The notes beneath the pieces were generated by a model, which ran no database searches, was not told the origin of the DNA, and saw nothing but the letters and a program-made list of their open reading frames with translations. A DNA stretch of 64,000 nt from UBA2943 sp946534895 (lineage in GTDB: Bacteria > Bacillota > Clostridia > Christensenellales > Aristaeellaceae). The stretch covers positions 1-64,000 of the forward strand of contig CAMNDE010000005.1 in the NCBI GenBank assembly GCA_946534895.1, written 5' to 3'. The translations under genes were made by a program, and so were the position numbers. Below, in pieces: positions 9,275 to 18,008 of this stretch. The number at the start of each line of letters is the position of its first letter. Positions within the stretch are counted from its first letter, which is position 1.

Positions 9275-10399
9275 ATGAAACGCTTCTGCCTGTTTCTTGC
9301 CCTCTGTTTCCTGATGGCCATGCCCGCCGCCCGGGCGGAGGACACCCTGGACGAATTCCTGCGCGAAGCAGACAGCATCCTTGACCGTCTGGAAAACCAG
9401 TATGCCATGCAGCACCTTGCCATGGACGCAGTTTCTTCCTATATGGACAAACACGACTATGCATCCCTGCTCCGTGCGCGCTGCGTCTGTTCCGATCAGG
9501 TCATGGCATCCGACATCATGCTGCAGGAACCGCTGAATATCAATTTTTCCGATGCCGCCTCCGCGGAACTTGCGGCCATGGGACTGGAGGGTACACTGGA
9601 TTCCCTGCTGAACATTACCGATCAGGACTTTACCTTCCGCTCCAGCCTGATCAGTTTTCTCTACGATTACACCTATTCCGGCTTCTATTCCGCAGGCCTG
9701 GAGTCGGCACTCCGCCAGATCCTGACCGCACAGCCTGTCTATCTCACCTGCAATGCCGCTTTCCTGGAACTCGCCCTGAACGCCCGGCTTCTGCAGTTTG
9801 AGGATACGGAGCGTATCCACGCCTGGTGGGAAGAGCTTAGGGAAAGATTTCCCACCCTCGGCGCAACGCTTCCCGCCTTTCAGACGGACCAGAGTGCCAT
9901 TGAAGCCCTGTACGCCTCCTATTCCCTCCAGAACGAAACAGCCGCAAACGGCACCAACGAAGGGATCAGCCGATACTTCGAGCATGCTGACCAGTTCACT
10001 GCCTGGACCCGGAATCAGGCGGCCGCATCCCTGATCGAGGATTTCATTCCGCCGCACAGCCTTCCGGTCATCTGCATCGTGCCGGACGCATGGACAGGCT
10101 CCGGCGGCAGCTATCTCTATCCGGACCAGTACGGGCAGGACAGCCTGCCCTCCAGCCTCACGATGTTTGTCCATCAGGTAAGCGCTGAAGTGTTCCATGA
10201 CTATGCGGATGCGCTCTCCGGCCTGACCCGGGATTCCCTCATAGGCAGTGACGCGGAAGGCTGGGTGCTCTCCCTGGAAAACGGTGCCATAGAACTGGAG
10301 TGGAATCCGGAAAATTTCCTCATGGTGACCTATGACTGCGGTGCCTATACCATGGAGACGGCAACCTTCCTGTATGTTCTGAGCCTGGCGGCTTCCTGA
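9275..10399 (+). CDS. Secreted protein of unknown function
   Basis: A 374-residue protein with a clear signal peptide (MKRFCLFLALCFLMAMPAARA, then EDTLDEF). ATG 9275 follows AAGGAAGG. I do not recognise a family. The mature part looks mostly helical and acidic, and is interrupted by a Gly/Ser turn (TGSGGSYLYPDQYG). It contains no catalytic motif I can name. The gene starts 32 bases after the giant C11 peptidase with no promoter between them, so it is probably co-transcribed. It could be a partner, inhibitor or substrate-handling factor for that peptidase, but this rests on position only. Confidence 0.75.
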   Translation: MKRFCLFLALCFLMAMPAARAEDTLDEFLREADSILDRLENQYAMQHLAMDAVSSYMDKHDYASLLRARCVCSDQVMASDIMLQEPLNINFSDAASAELAAMGLEGTLDSLLNITDQDFTFRSSLISFLYDYTYSGFYSAGLESALRQILTAQPVYLTCNAAFLELALNARLLQFEDTERIHAWWEELRERFPTLGATLPAFQTDQSAIEALYASYSLQNETAANGTNEGISRYFEHADQFTAWTRNQAAASLIEDFIPPHSLPVICIVPDAWTGSGGSYLYPDQYGQDSLPSSLTMFVHQVSAEVFHDYADALSGLTRDSLIGSDAEGWVLSLENGAIELEWNPENFLMVTYDCGAYTMETATFLYVLSLAAS

Positions 10400-10448
10400 C
10401 CCTGTTCCCGGTCATGGTAAGTGGCGCGGATGCCTTTTCATTCAATGC

Positions 10449-10477
10449 TTGCGCCTCCTTATCTTTTGTAGTACAAT
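10449..10477 (+). promoter_or_regulatory. Sigma-A promoter for glgP
   Basis: TTGCGC (10449-10454), a 17-bp spacer and TACAAT (10472-10477), about 50 bases before the glgP start. Confidence 0.75.
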
Positions 10478-10528
10478 GCCACGGTATGTCATACCCTGAA
10501 ACGATTGCTTCGATTAGGAGGAAGCGTA

Positions 10529-12988
10529 ATGCCAACGACCTCATTTGATAAAGAGTCCATCAAGGCTTCCATTATCGGAAAGCTTATGCGCTACAACGGC
10601 CGAACCATTTCCGATGCAAGCGAACAGCAGATCTACAAGGCCGTGGCCTCCACAGTCCGTGACCAGATCATGCAGAAATTCACCGTCGCGCGTGAAGAGC
10701 GCAAGGCCCACAAGTCCAAGCGTCTGTATTATCTGTCCGTGGAATTCCTGATGGGCCGCAGCATGTACTGCAACATGCTCAATCTTGTTTCCACCAAGGA
10801 ATACCGGGAAGCCCTTTCTGAACTGGGCATCAATCTTGACGACATCCTGAAGGAAGAGCCGGAACCCGGTCTGGGCAACGGCGGTCTCGGTCGTCTGGCC
10901 GCGTGCTTCCTGGATTCCCTTTCTTCCCTGGACCTGCCCGCCATGGGCTGCACCATCCGCTATGAATACGGCCTGTTCCGTCAGAAGATCGTGGACGGCC
11001 AGCAGGTGGAGCTGCCGGATTCCTGGCTGGACAACGGAAACGTATGGGAAATGCCCGTCATGGAAGACGCCTGTGAGGTGCACTTCGGCGGTCACGTGGA
11101 CACGGTGGAGGAAAACGGCGAAACGCACTTTGTGCACCGTGACTACTATACCGTGGAAGCCGTGCCCTACGACATGCCCATTGTCGGCTATGACACGGAA
11201 ACCGTGAACACCCTGCGCATGTGGAGTGCCCGCAGCAAGAAGCGCATTGACCTGGATTCCTTCGGTCAGGGCAAGTATGCCCAGGCTTCCGAGGAAATCG
11301 AGCTTGCCGAGGTCATTTCCAAGGTGCTCTATCCCGAAGACAATCATTATGAAGGAAAGATGCTCCGCCTCAAGCAGCATTATTTCTTCACCTCCGCCAC
11401 CCTCCAATATATCATCCGTGACTTCAAGAAGCTTCACGGCACCAACTGGGCCTTGTTCCCCGAGAAGGTTGCCATCCATATCAATGACACGCATCCCGGC
11501 ATGGCCATCCCTGAACTGATGCGCCTGCTCATGGACCAGGAAGGCCTGGGCTGGGATGAAGCCGCTGCCATCACCGAAAAGACCATCGCCTACACCAACC
11601 ACACCATCATGGCGGAAGCCCTGGAAAAGTGGCCGGAAGCCATGGTCCGCCAGCAGCTGCCCCGGATCTACATGATCCTGGAGGAAATCAACCGCCGGTT
11701 CTGCCAGCGTCTGTGGAATTCCTTCCCCGGCGACTGGGACCGCATCGCACATCTGGCTGTCATCGCCTATGGTCAGGTGCACATGGCGAACCTCTGCGTG
11801 GCCATGTCCCACTCCGTCAACGGCGTTTCCCAGCTGCACGGCGATATCCTGCGCGAAGAAACCTTCCATGACTATAACCTGATCATGCCCGAGAAGTTCT
11901 CCGCCATTACCAACGGCATCACGCACCGCCGCTGGCTGATGAGCTGCAACCCCGAGCTGACCAGCCTGATCTGCGAAGCCATCGGCACAGACTGGATCCG
12001 TGAGCCCGAACAGCTCAGCGCGCTGCAGCCTTTCGCTTCCGACGCCGCGTTCCGCGAGAAGTTCAGCACTGTCAAGAAGCACAACAAGGAGCGCCTCGCC
12101 ACGTTCCTGAAGGACCGTCAGGGCGCCGTGGTGAACCCCGAGTTCATGTTTGACTGCCAGAGCAAGCGTCTGCATGAATACAAGCGCCAGATGCTCAATG
12201 CCCTGCATATCCTGGTGCTCTACAACCGCATTGTCAATGATCCGGACTTCACCATGCAGCCGCGCGTCTTCTTCTTCGGCGCCAAGGCCAGCCCCGGATA
12301 CTACCGCGCCAAGCAGATCATCCGTCTGATCAACGCCATCTCCCGTCTTGTGGCCGCCCATCCCCGGGCCAGCAAGTACCTGCAGGTGGTGTTCGTGGAG
12401 AACTACGATGTTTCTTCCGCTGAGGTCCTGATCCCTGCGGCCGAGGTTTCCGAGCAGCTCTCCACCGCTTCCAAGGAAGCCAGCGGCACCGGCAACATGA
12501 AGTTCATGATGAACGGCGCGGTCACTATCGGCACCATGGACGGCGCCAATGTGGAAATAGCCGAGCAGGTAGGCATGGACAACATCTATATCTTCGGCAT
12601 GCGCGCCGACACTGTCCGGGATATGTACCGCGAACGCAACTACAATCCCATGAACATTTTCGAGAGCAACCGGGAAATCCGCCAGGCGCTCACTCAGCTG
12701 ATCGACGGCACGCTCTTCCCGAACTCCCCTGCTGTGCTGCAGGATCTGTATCACTCCCTGCTCATGGGCGATTACGGTTCCATGCCCGATTCCTACTTTG
12801 TCCTGAAGGATTTCGGTTCCTATTCCATGGCCCAGCGCCGGCTCAACGATGATTACCAGAATCCGGAAAAGTGGTGGAGTATGGCTGTGACCAACACGGC
12901 CATGTCCGGCATCTTCTCTTCCGACCGCACCATCCGCGAGTACAACGAAAAGATCTGGCACCTGACGCCCCTGGAACACAACCGCTGA
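10529..12988 (+). CDS. glgP: Glycogen/maltodextrin phosphorylase
   Basis: GT35 alpha-glucan phosphorylase of 819 residues, the usual family length. It uses phosphate to release glucose-1-phosphate from the non-reducing ends of alpha-1,4-glucans in the cytoplasm. The pyridoxal-phosphate lysine motif EASGTGNMKFMMNGA is intact near 12476-12520. Other family blocks are present (GNGGLGRLAACFLDS, NDTHPGMAIPELMR, KRLHEYKRQ). ATG 10529 sits 7 bases after an excellent TTAGGAGG site; an earlier in-frame start lacks a ribosome site. It has its own promoter, and a hairpin separates it from a GH13 hydrolase that could trim branches or release maltodextrins for it. The call is secure. Confidence 0.97.
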   Translation: MPTTSFDKESIKASIIGKLMRYNGRTISDASEQQIYKAVASTVRDQIMQKFTVAREERKAHKSKRLYYLSVEFLMGRSMYCNMLNLVSTKEYREALSELGINLDDILKEEPEPGLGNGGLGRLAACFLDSLSSLDLPAMGCTIRYEYGLFRQKIVDGQQVELPDSWLDNGNVWEMPVMEDACEVHFGGHVDTVEENGETHFVHRDYYTVEAVPYDMPIVGYDTETVNTLRMWSARSKKRIDLDSFGQGKYAQASEEIELAEVISKVLYPEDNHYEGKMLRLKQHYFFTSATLQYIIRDFKKLHGTNWALFPEKVAIHINDTHPGMAIPELMRLLMDQEGLGWDEAAAITEKTIAYTNHTIMAEALEKWPEAMVRQQLPRIYMILEEINRRFCQRLWNSFPGDWDRIAHLAVIAYGQVHMANLCVAMSHSVNGVSQLHGDILREETFHDYNLIMPEKFSAITNGITHRRWLMSCNPELTSLICEAIGTDWIREPEQLSALQPFASDAAFREKFSTVKKHNKERLATFLKDRQGAVVNPEFMFDCQSKRLHEYKRQMLNALHILVLYNRIVNDPDFTMQPRVFFFGAKASPGYYRAKQIIRLINAISRLVAAHPRASKYLQVVFVENYDVSSAEVLIPAAEVSEQLSTASKEASGTGNMKFMMNGAVTIGTMDGANVEIAEQVGMDNIYIFGMRADTVRDMYRERNYNPMNIFESNREIRQALTQLIDGTLFPNSPAVLQDLYHSLLMGDYGSMPDSYFVLKDFGSYSMAQRRLNDDYQNPEKWWSMAVTNTAMSGIFSSDRTIREYNEKIWHLTPLEHNR

Positions 12989-12994
12989 GCATTC

Positions 12995-13030
12995 AGGCCC
13001 TGACATCCCAAGGATGCCTCAGGGCCTTTT
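12995..13030 (+). terminator. Terminator after glgP
   Basis: A 9-bp outer stem (12995-13003 with 13019-13027) plus a 5-bp inner stem, followed by a short TTTT. Read-through into the GH13 gene is possible because no promoter is visible before it. Confidence 0.7.
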
Positions 13031-13053
13031 CCGAGAAAGGAAGAGTTCTCCCC

Positions 13054-14814
13054 ATGATGCTTCACAATTCCCATCTGTCACTGTATCGATCCCCACTGGG
13101 ACCTGCTGCAGCCGGTTCCAGAATCACCATCCGCTTTTTCTGCGATGATGCGGACACGGTGATCCTCAGAACCTGGATGGGACAGGAGCTCGCCTTTCCC
13201 ATGGTCAAGCAGGATAGCTCGCTCTGGGTGCATGAGCTTCAGGTGCCCAATGCCACCGGCCATCTCTGGTATGACTTTATCGTGCTCGGACCCCAGGCCC
13301 GGATCCGGCGGTACGGTGCCCCGGGCGACGGGCTCGGCGGAGAAGGCCAGGAATGGCCCGATCATTTTCACGCCTATCAGCTGACGGTGTATCAGCCGTC
13401 CTACCGCACCCCCGCCTTCCTGCACGGCGCGAACATCTATCAGATCTTCCCGGACCGCTTCTTCAAGGCACCCACCGCAGCTGTGGATACGCGCACAGAC
13501 CGCCGCATGCACAAGGACTGGCTGGAAAAACTGTACTGCGGGACAGATGGCGAGAGCGAGGAAACCGTAGGCCTGGAATTCTACGGCGGCACGCTGACCG
13601 GCATTGAGCAGAAGCTCCCGGAGCTCAAGCAGATGGGCATTGATGTGCTCTATCTCAACCCCATCTTCAAGTCCCTCAGCAATCATCGATACGACACCGG
13701 CGACTATACCAGGATCGATCCTCTGCTGGGCACTGAAGCCGAGTTCCGCTCCCTGTGCAGGCATGCAAAGGAGCTTGGCATGTCCATTCTTCTCGACGGC
13801 GTGTTCAGTCACACCGGCGAGGACAGCCTGTACTTCAATCACTTCGGAAACTATCCCGGGAAAGGTGCCTGCCAGGGTGAGGATTCTCCCTATTACCGCT
13901 GGTATACGTTTGAGCATTTTCCGGACAAGTATAAGTGCTGGTGGGGCTTCAAAAACCTGCCGGAGGTCAACAAGGAAAACCCGGACTATCAGGATTTCAT
14001 GTTCAATTCCACTGACGGCATTGTGTCCCGCTGGATCCGCGAAGGCGCGTCCGGCTGGCGTCTGGACGTGGCGGACGAACTGAGCATGGACTTTCTGCGC
14101 AAGCTGCGCAAAACCGCGAAAGCGGAAAACCCCGAAGCCGTGGTGCTCGGTGAAGTCTGGGAGGACGCCAGCAACAAGACCGCCTACGGCGAGGTCCGCT
14201 GCTACTGCACCGGCGATACGCTGGATTCCGTCATGAACTATCCGCTGCGCCGTGTCATTCTGGACTTTGTCACCGGAAAGATCGACGCCCAGGCCCTGGT
14301 CCGGCTGGTGGAACATCAGGAGGAAGTCTATCCGCCCCAGTTCCGCTATTCGCTCATGAACCTCCTCGGCAGTCATGACCGTGCCCGCGTGCTCAACAAT
14401 ATGGTGGACAAGGACGGTCAGGGTCTCAGCCGCAGGGAACAGGCCGGCATTCATCTGAGCCCGTCCGAGTATGTGCTGGCCGTGAAGCGGTTCAAGGTCT
14501 GCCTGGACCTGCTCTGTGCCCTGCCGGGCTGCCCCACGCTCTATTACGGGGACGAAGCCGGCATGACCGGCTGCGCCGATCCGTTCTGCCGCCGGCCGTA
14601 TCCCTGGGGACACGAAGACAAGGATCTCCGGTCCTACGTATCCGCCAGGTTCCGCCACCGTCAGCAGTCGGAAGTCCTGCGCGTGGGCTTATGCAGCATC
14701 CAGGCACTGGATGCGGATACCGTCCGGATCACCCGGTACCTGGACGGCACCCGTGATGCCCTTGGAAATCCAACCGATACTGTGGCCCAGGAAGTGTATA
14801 CCATTCATCGCTGA
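13054..14814 (+). CDS. GH13 alpha-glucan hydrolase (neopullulanase/maltodextrin glucosidase type)
   Basis: Predicted cytoplasmic enzyme of 586 residues that hydrolyses maltodextrins. No signal peptide is visible. An N-terminal beta domain of about 120 residues (CBM34-like) precedes the (beta/alpha)8 barrel, which begins at GANIYQIFPDRFF. GH13 catalytic blocks are complete: nucleophile Asp in GWRLDVADE, acid/base Glu in VVLGEVWED and the transition-state Asp in LGSHDRAR. LLDGVFSHTGEDS forms conserved region I. ATG 13054 follows AAAGGAAGAG; a second ATG is the next codon. It lies behind glgP, which fits joint alpha-glucan breakdown. The exact substrate within subfamily GH13_20 is not determinable here. 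Confidence 0.9.
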   Translation: MMLHNSHLSLYRSPLGPAAAGSRITIRFFCDDADTVILRTWMGQELAFPMVKQDSSLWVHELQVPNATGHLWYDFIVLGPQARIRRYGAPGDGLGGEGQEWPDHFHAYQLTVYQPSYRTPAFLHGANIYQIFPDRFFKAPTAAVDTRTDRRMHKDWLEKLYCGTDGESEETVGLEFYGGTLTGIEQKLPELKQMGIDVLYLNPIFKSLSNHRYDTGDYTRIDPLLGTEAEFRSLCRHAKELGMSILLDGVFSHTGEDSLYFNHFGNYPGKGACQGEDSPYYRWYTFEHFPDKYKCWWGFKNLPEVNKENPDYQDFMFNSTDGIVSRWIREGASGWRLDVADELSMDFLRKLRKTAKAENPEAVVLGEVWEDASNKTAYGEVRCYCTGDTLDSVMNYPLRRVILDFVTGKIDAQALVRLVEHQEEVYPPQFRYSLMNLLGSHDRARVLNNMVDKDGQGLSRREQAGIHLSPSEYVLAVKRFKVCLDLLCALPGCPTLYYGDEAGMTGCADPFCRRPYPWGHEDKDLRSYVSARFRHRQQSEVLRVGLCSIQALDADTVRITRYLDGTRDALGNPTDTVAQEVYTIHR

Positions 14815-14829
14815 TCACACGACGTTCGG

Positions 14830-14855
14830 CCCCTGCATTGCAGCAGGGGTTTTTC
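14830..14855 (+). terminator. Terminator after the GH13 gene
   Basis: CCCCTGC (14830-14836) pairs with GCAGGGG (14843-14849) around a 6-base loop, followed by TTTTTC. Confidence 0.9.
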
Positions 14856-14924
14856 TGTGCCGTATGCCCGACCACTTTATCCACAATCTGTCCCCGTGCT
14901 TCCACGGAAGACCATTCCATAAGG

Positions 14925-14958
14925 AAAACACGGCTGAGCACTTTTCTGTGCCCAGCCG
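14925..14958 (-). terminator. Probable terminator of the SpoIIE-type phosphatase gene
   Basis: CGGCTG (14931-14936) pairs with CAGCCG (14953-14958) and an inner GCAC/GTGC stem extends it. In minus-strand sense it is followed by TGTTTT. The stem has one internal mismatch. Confidence 0.6.
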
Positions 14959-15051
14959 CATTTTCCATGGCTTATTCTCTTTCAGCTTCAACTGCGCAGC
15001 ATCCCGGGTCTCCTGCTTTATGGATTTCCTGCCTGCGCATTCACATCAGGC

Positions 15052-16740
15052 TCATTCCGCATTATCTTCCCCGGCCTTTGTCCGGGGTCCCCGGTATTCC
15101 AGGCACAGCATGGTCAGATCATCAAACTGTTCCGCATCCTGCACAAAATTGTCCACAGCCACGCGGACGTTCTTCAGGATCTCCTGCGGCGACGCGTCCG
15201 CTTCCGTGTTCAGCGCGTCCAGCATCCGTTCCGTCCCGAACATTTCTTCCTTTGCATTGGTGGCTTCCGGCACACCGTCCGTATACACAAACAGTCTTGC
15301 CCCGGGCTCCAGCTGGATTTCATACTCCCGGTAACGCACGCCTTCCATGCCGCCGATCACAAACCCATGACGGTCCTTGTACAGTTCGAAGGCACCATCC
15401 GGCTTCCGGAGCACAGGGAACTCGTGGCCTGCATTGGCCGCTGTCAGCCTGCCTGTGGATATTTCCAGGATGCCAAGCCATACCGTAACGAACATTTCTG
15501 CGTCATTCCTGGCGCATACGGCCTCGTTGGCATTGGCAAGTATCTGGGCCGGAGTCTCGCCCAGCTTGGCATGGCTCTGAAGAATAATCTTTGCCGCCAT
15601 CATGAACAGGGCAGCGGGCACGCCCTTGCCGGAAACGTCCGCGATCACAAGCGCCAGATGATCATCATCGATCAGGAAGAAGTCATAGAAGTCGCCGCCC
15701 ACTTCCCTGGCAGGATCCATGGACGCGTAGACATCGAATTCCGTCCGGTCCGGGAATGCCGGGAATGTGCTGGGCAGCATGCTGGACTGAATTCTGGTTG
15801 CCAGGGTCAGCTCCGCGCCGGCGCGCTCCCTTTCCTTGGTGGCAGCCATGAGGTCGTTGATATACTGCACGGTCTGCTCTTCCATCTGGTCAATGGAATC
15901 CGCAAGCTGTCCGATCTCGTCTCTTCGCCGGATCTCTTCCGTCAGTTTTTTCTCGGCAATCACATTTTCACTGGCAAAGCGGGTTGCTTCCTGCATGACC
16001 GTTCTCAGCGGCTTTTCCAGCGTCAGCCACTGATGGACCCGGTTGGCGAACAGGAAGATGATGGCCAGGATGACCGTACGCAGAATGACATCCTTGATAA
16101 ACCGGTTCCGGTGCCGGACAAGCACGCTCATCTGAACCTGAACGCACAGAATAGCCTTTGCGCTTCCGTCATCGCCTTTCAGCGGCACCATGGATGTGAT
16201 ATGATGGCTGCTTGCCGCGAAGGCTCCGCTGTTCAGGACAATGCCGAGGGAATCCTTTTCACCTTCCATAATGGCCCGGTAGGCTTCCCGGTTGTCTTCA
16301 AAGACCACGCTCTTGACGAACCCCACATCATACGGCCAGTATTTGCTGTCATGATTGACCGTGGAGAAAATATAGGTGACATAGTTATAGTTTTCATCCG
16401 GCCGGATAACATAGATGAACGTGGCACCCATGTTATTGCACATCCGGTCAAACCGGTCCCAGGTCTGCCTGTACTCGCGGCTGTCGCCTCCGGTATCGAG
16501 ATATTCATCCAGCCGGTCGGCGTCCACCAGCAGCGCGGCTGTTCTGGCCACCGAATTGCCATGCTCCAGGCCCTCTTCCAGCATGGCCCTGGTCACGCTC
16601 CTGTAACCGATATAACAGACATCCACGGAAAACAGGATGAGAAACAGCAGGAAGAACAGCAGATTCTTGGTGCCGATGCCGACGTGATATCGTTTTCCGG
16701 CCTTCCCCTTTTTCGGGGAATCCGTACCCGTGCGTTTCAT
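15052..16740 (-). CDS. Membrane-bound SpoIIE/RsbU-type PP2C phosphatase with HAMP domain
   Basis: A 562-residue sensor phosphatase. A first transmembrane segment (about residues 25-47) and a second (about 218-236) flank an extracytoplasmic sensor-like region of about 170 residues. A HAMP segment and a coiled coil (about 240-310) lead into a SpoIIE-family PP2C domain with DPAREVGGDFYDFF, VIADVSGKGVPAALFM and VYTDGVPEATN; its metal-binding aspartates are present. Such proteins usually dephosphorylate anti-anti-sigma factors, but none is encoded here. The start ATG overlaps the stop of the upstream hydrolase gene as ATGA, so the two are translationally coupled and share the promoter at 17866-17894. 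Family firm, signal and target unknown. Confidence 0.92.
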   Translation of the reverse strand: MKRTGTDSPKKGKAGKRYHVGIGTKNLLFFLLFLILFSVDVCYIGYRSVTRAMLEEGLEHGNSVARTAALLVDADRLDEYLDTGGDSREYRQTWDRFDRMCNNMGATFIYVIRPDENYNYVTYIFSTVNHDSKYWPYDVGFVKSVVFEDNREAYRAIMEGEKDSLGIVLNSGAFAASSHHITSMVPLKGDDGSAKAILCVQVQMSVLVRHRNRFIKDVILRTVILAIIFLFANRVHQWLTLEKPLRTVMQEATRFASENVIAEKKLTEEIRRRDEIGQLADSIDQMEEQTVQYINDLMAATKERERAGAELTLATRIQSSMLPSTFPAFPDRTEFDVYASMDPAREVGGDFYDFFLIDDDHLALVIADVSGKGVPAALFMMAAKIILQSHAKLGETPAQILANANEAVCARNDAEMFVTVWLGILEISTGRLTAANAGHEFPVLRKPDGAFELYKDRHGFVIGGMEGVRYREYEIQLEPGARLFVYTDGVPEATNAKEEMFGTERMLDALNTEADASPQEILKNVRVAVDNFVQDAEQFDDLTMLCLEYRGPRTKAGEDNAE

Positions 16741-17663
16741 GTCTTTCCGATCTCCTCTTCTCCCGGAAGGGGGTATTGGTCTTGAAGCATTCCGGAACCA
16801 TGCCGCTGTGCCGCGGCCTCCCGGACAATCGCTGAAAAGTAGACAAGGGAAAGATCATCCAGTCCCCTGACCACGGCTATTTCAGGATGAAACTGCACGC
16901 CCAGGACAAAGGTTCTGCCCGTCCGTTCCACAGCTTCGATCATGTTCACCCCGGACGTCTCCAGCACGCCGGTCACTTTCAGGCCTGTGCCCTCCACGCT
17001 TTTCAGGGCCTGATGATGCCAGGACGGAACATTCCGGATCACGGGCATGCCGGTCTCCCGGAAGAGCAGGGAATGTGCATCCGTGACACGCACATCATGA
17101 AACGCAAAGTCCCTGTAGGCACCCGGTGCCGGGGGCTCATTCCTGTGCTCATGCGCATGCTTTTTTCCACAGCGCTCCATATACGCCGGAATATCCTGAA
17201 TGATCTGGGCGCCGTGTACAACACCCAGCATCTGCATGCCCCGGCATATGGCCAGGATCGGAATGTCGTGTTCCAGACACCAGGACATCAGCAGATAGTC
17301 CGATACATCCCGCTCTGCGCTGAATCCTTCCAGCGTCTCCGGCTCCCGGGGCTCGGCGTACAGGGAAGGACAGACATCTGATCCGCCCGGAAACACCACA
17401 GCTCTCAGTCCATGCATGGCAAGCGCCACATTGGATTGTTTCCAGCCAAGACTCCGCACCAGCTGTGCAGCTTCCCGGCTCAGCATCCCATGTCCGTCCA
17501 CGCCTTCCAGCAGCTTTCCCTCATGGTCATAGGCAAGGCCTGCGGAAAACACCTGGTCGAGCGGAACCGGGATTCCACCGGCTGTCTCAATCGCCCTGCA
17601 GGTCGCCTGATAGGTTTCCGCAGGATGATTGTGCCAGGCCACGCCCACCATCGGTCTTTCCAT
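16737..17663 (-). CDS. Class I glutamine-amidotransferase-like hydrolase (PuuD/peptidase C26 family)
   Basis: About 308 residues of the gamma-glutamyl-gamma-aminobutyrate hydrolase family, which cleaves gamma-glutamyl amides. The Cys nucleophile elbow (ILAICRGMQML) and the His of the triad (LGVQFHPE) are both present, as is the oxyanion-side VVFPGGSDVCPSLY. I chose the ATG at 17663 because family similarity begins there (MERPMVGVAWHN). The frame stays open to an ATG at 17753 that lacks a ribosome site, so a 30-residue longer protein is possible. Its stop overlaps the start of the SpoIIE-type gene (ATGA). No polyamine genes are nearby, so the natural substrate is uncertain. Confidence 0.87.
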   Translation of the reverse strand: MERPMVGVAWHNHPAETYQATCRAIETAGGIPVPLDQVFSAGLAYDHEGKLLEGVDGHGMLSREAAQLVRSLGWKQSNVALAMHGLRAVVFPGGSDVCPSLYAEPREPETLEGFSAERDVSDYLLMSWCLEHDIPILAICRGMQMLGVVHGAQIIQDIPAYMERCGKKHAHEHRNEPPAPGAYRDFAFHDVRVTDAHSLLFRETGMPVIRNVPSWHHQALKSVEGTGLKVTGVLETSGVNMIEAVERTGRTFVLGVQFHPEIAVVRGLDDLSLVYFSAIVREAAAQRHGSGMLQDQYPLPGEEEIGKT

Positions 17664-17865
17664 GTTCCCTGCCCGCGCCGGCCCGCCGGAAACATCCGCA
17701 TACCTCCCCGGGCCGGTGAATCCTTTCCTGTTGTAACGCTTCCTGGCATCCATCAGCAGCGCTCATGGCATTTTCCTGCTCCGTGCTTTCCGTTTCTGAC
17801 CCGTGCGCGTCAGATGTTTCATTCAGACTCTGTTTTTACCGGAAGCACATGCAGATCGCAGCATC

Positions 17866-17894
17866 AGTATACTGCACATGTTTTGACCGATCAA
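17866..17894 (-). promoter_or_regulatory. Sigma-A promoter for the hydrolase/SpoIIE-type operon
   Basis: On the minus strand: TTGATC (17894-17889), a 17-bp spacer and TATACT (17871-17866). The leader before the chosen start is about 195 bases long. I found no riboswitch-like fold in it by eye. Confidence 0.75.
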
Positions 17895-17950
17895 TCCCCT
17901 GCGGACCGCGCAATCCAAAAGCCCCGTGCACATATCCGCTCTTTTCCCCG

Positions 17951-17991
17951 AAAACCGCAGGCAGCCTGTCCGCTCAGGACAGGCTGCCTGC
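17951..17991 (-). terminator. Strong terminator after the HTH/histone-tail gene
   Basis: A perfect 15-bp stem (17957-17971 with 17977-17991) with a 5-base loop. In minus-strand sense it is followed by GGTTTT. Confidence 0.85.
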
Positions 17992-18008
17992 ATATGGCAT
18001 GTTTTCTT

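Noticed and set aside
10541..13006. 821-residue open frame antisense to glgP
   Set aside because: It is a by-product of GC-rich codon use in glgP. The translation is His/Gly/Val-rich without family motifs, and no ribosome site was seen.
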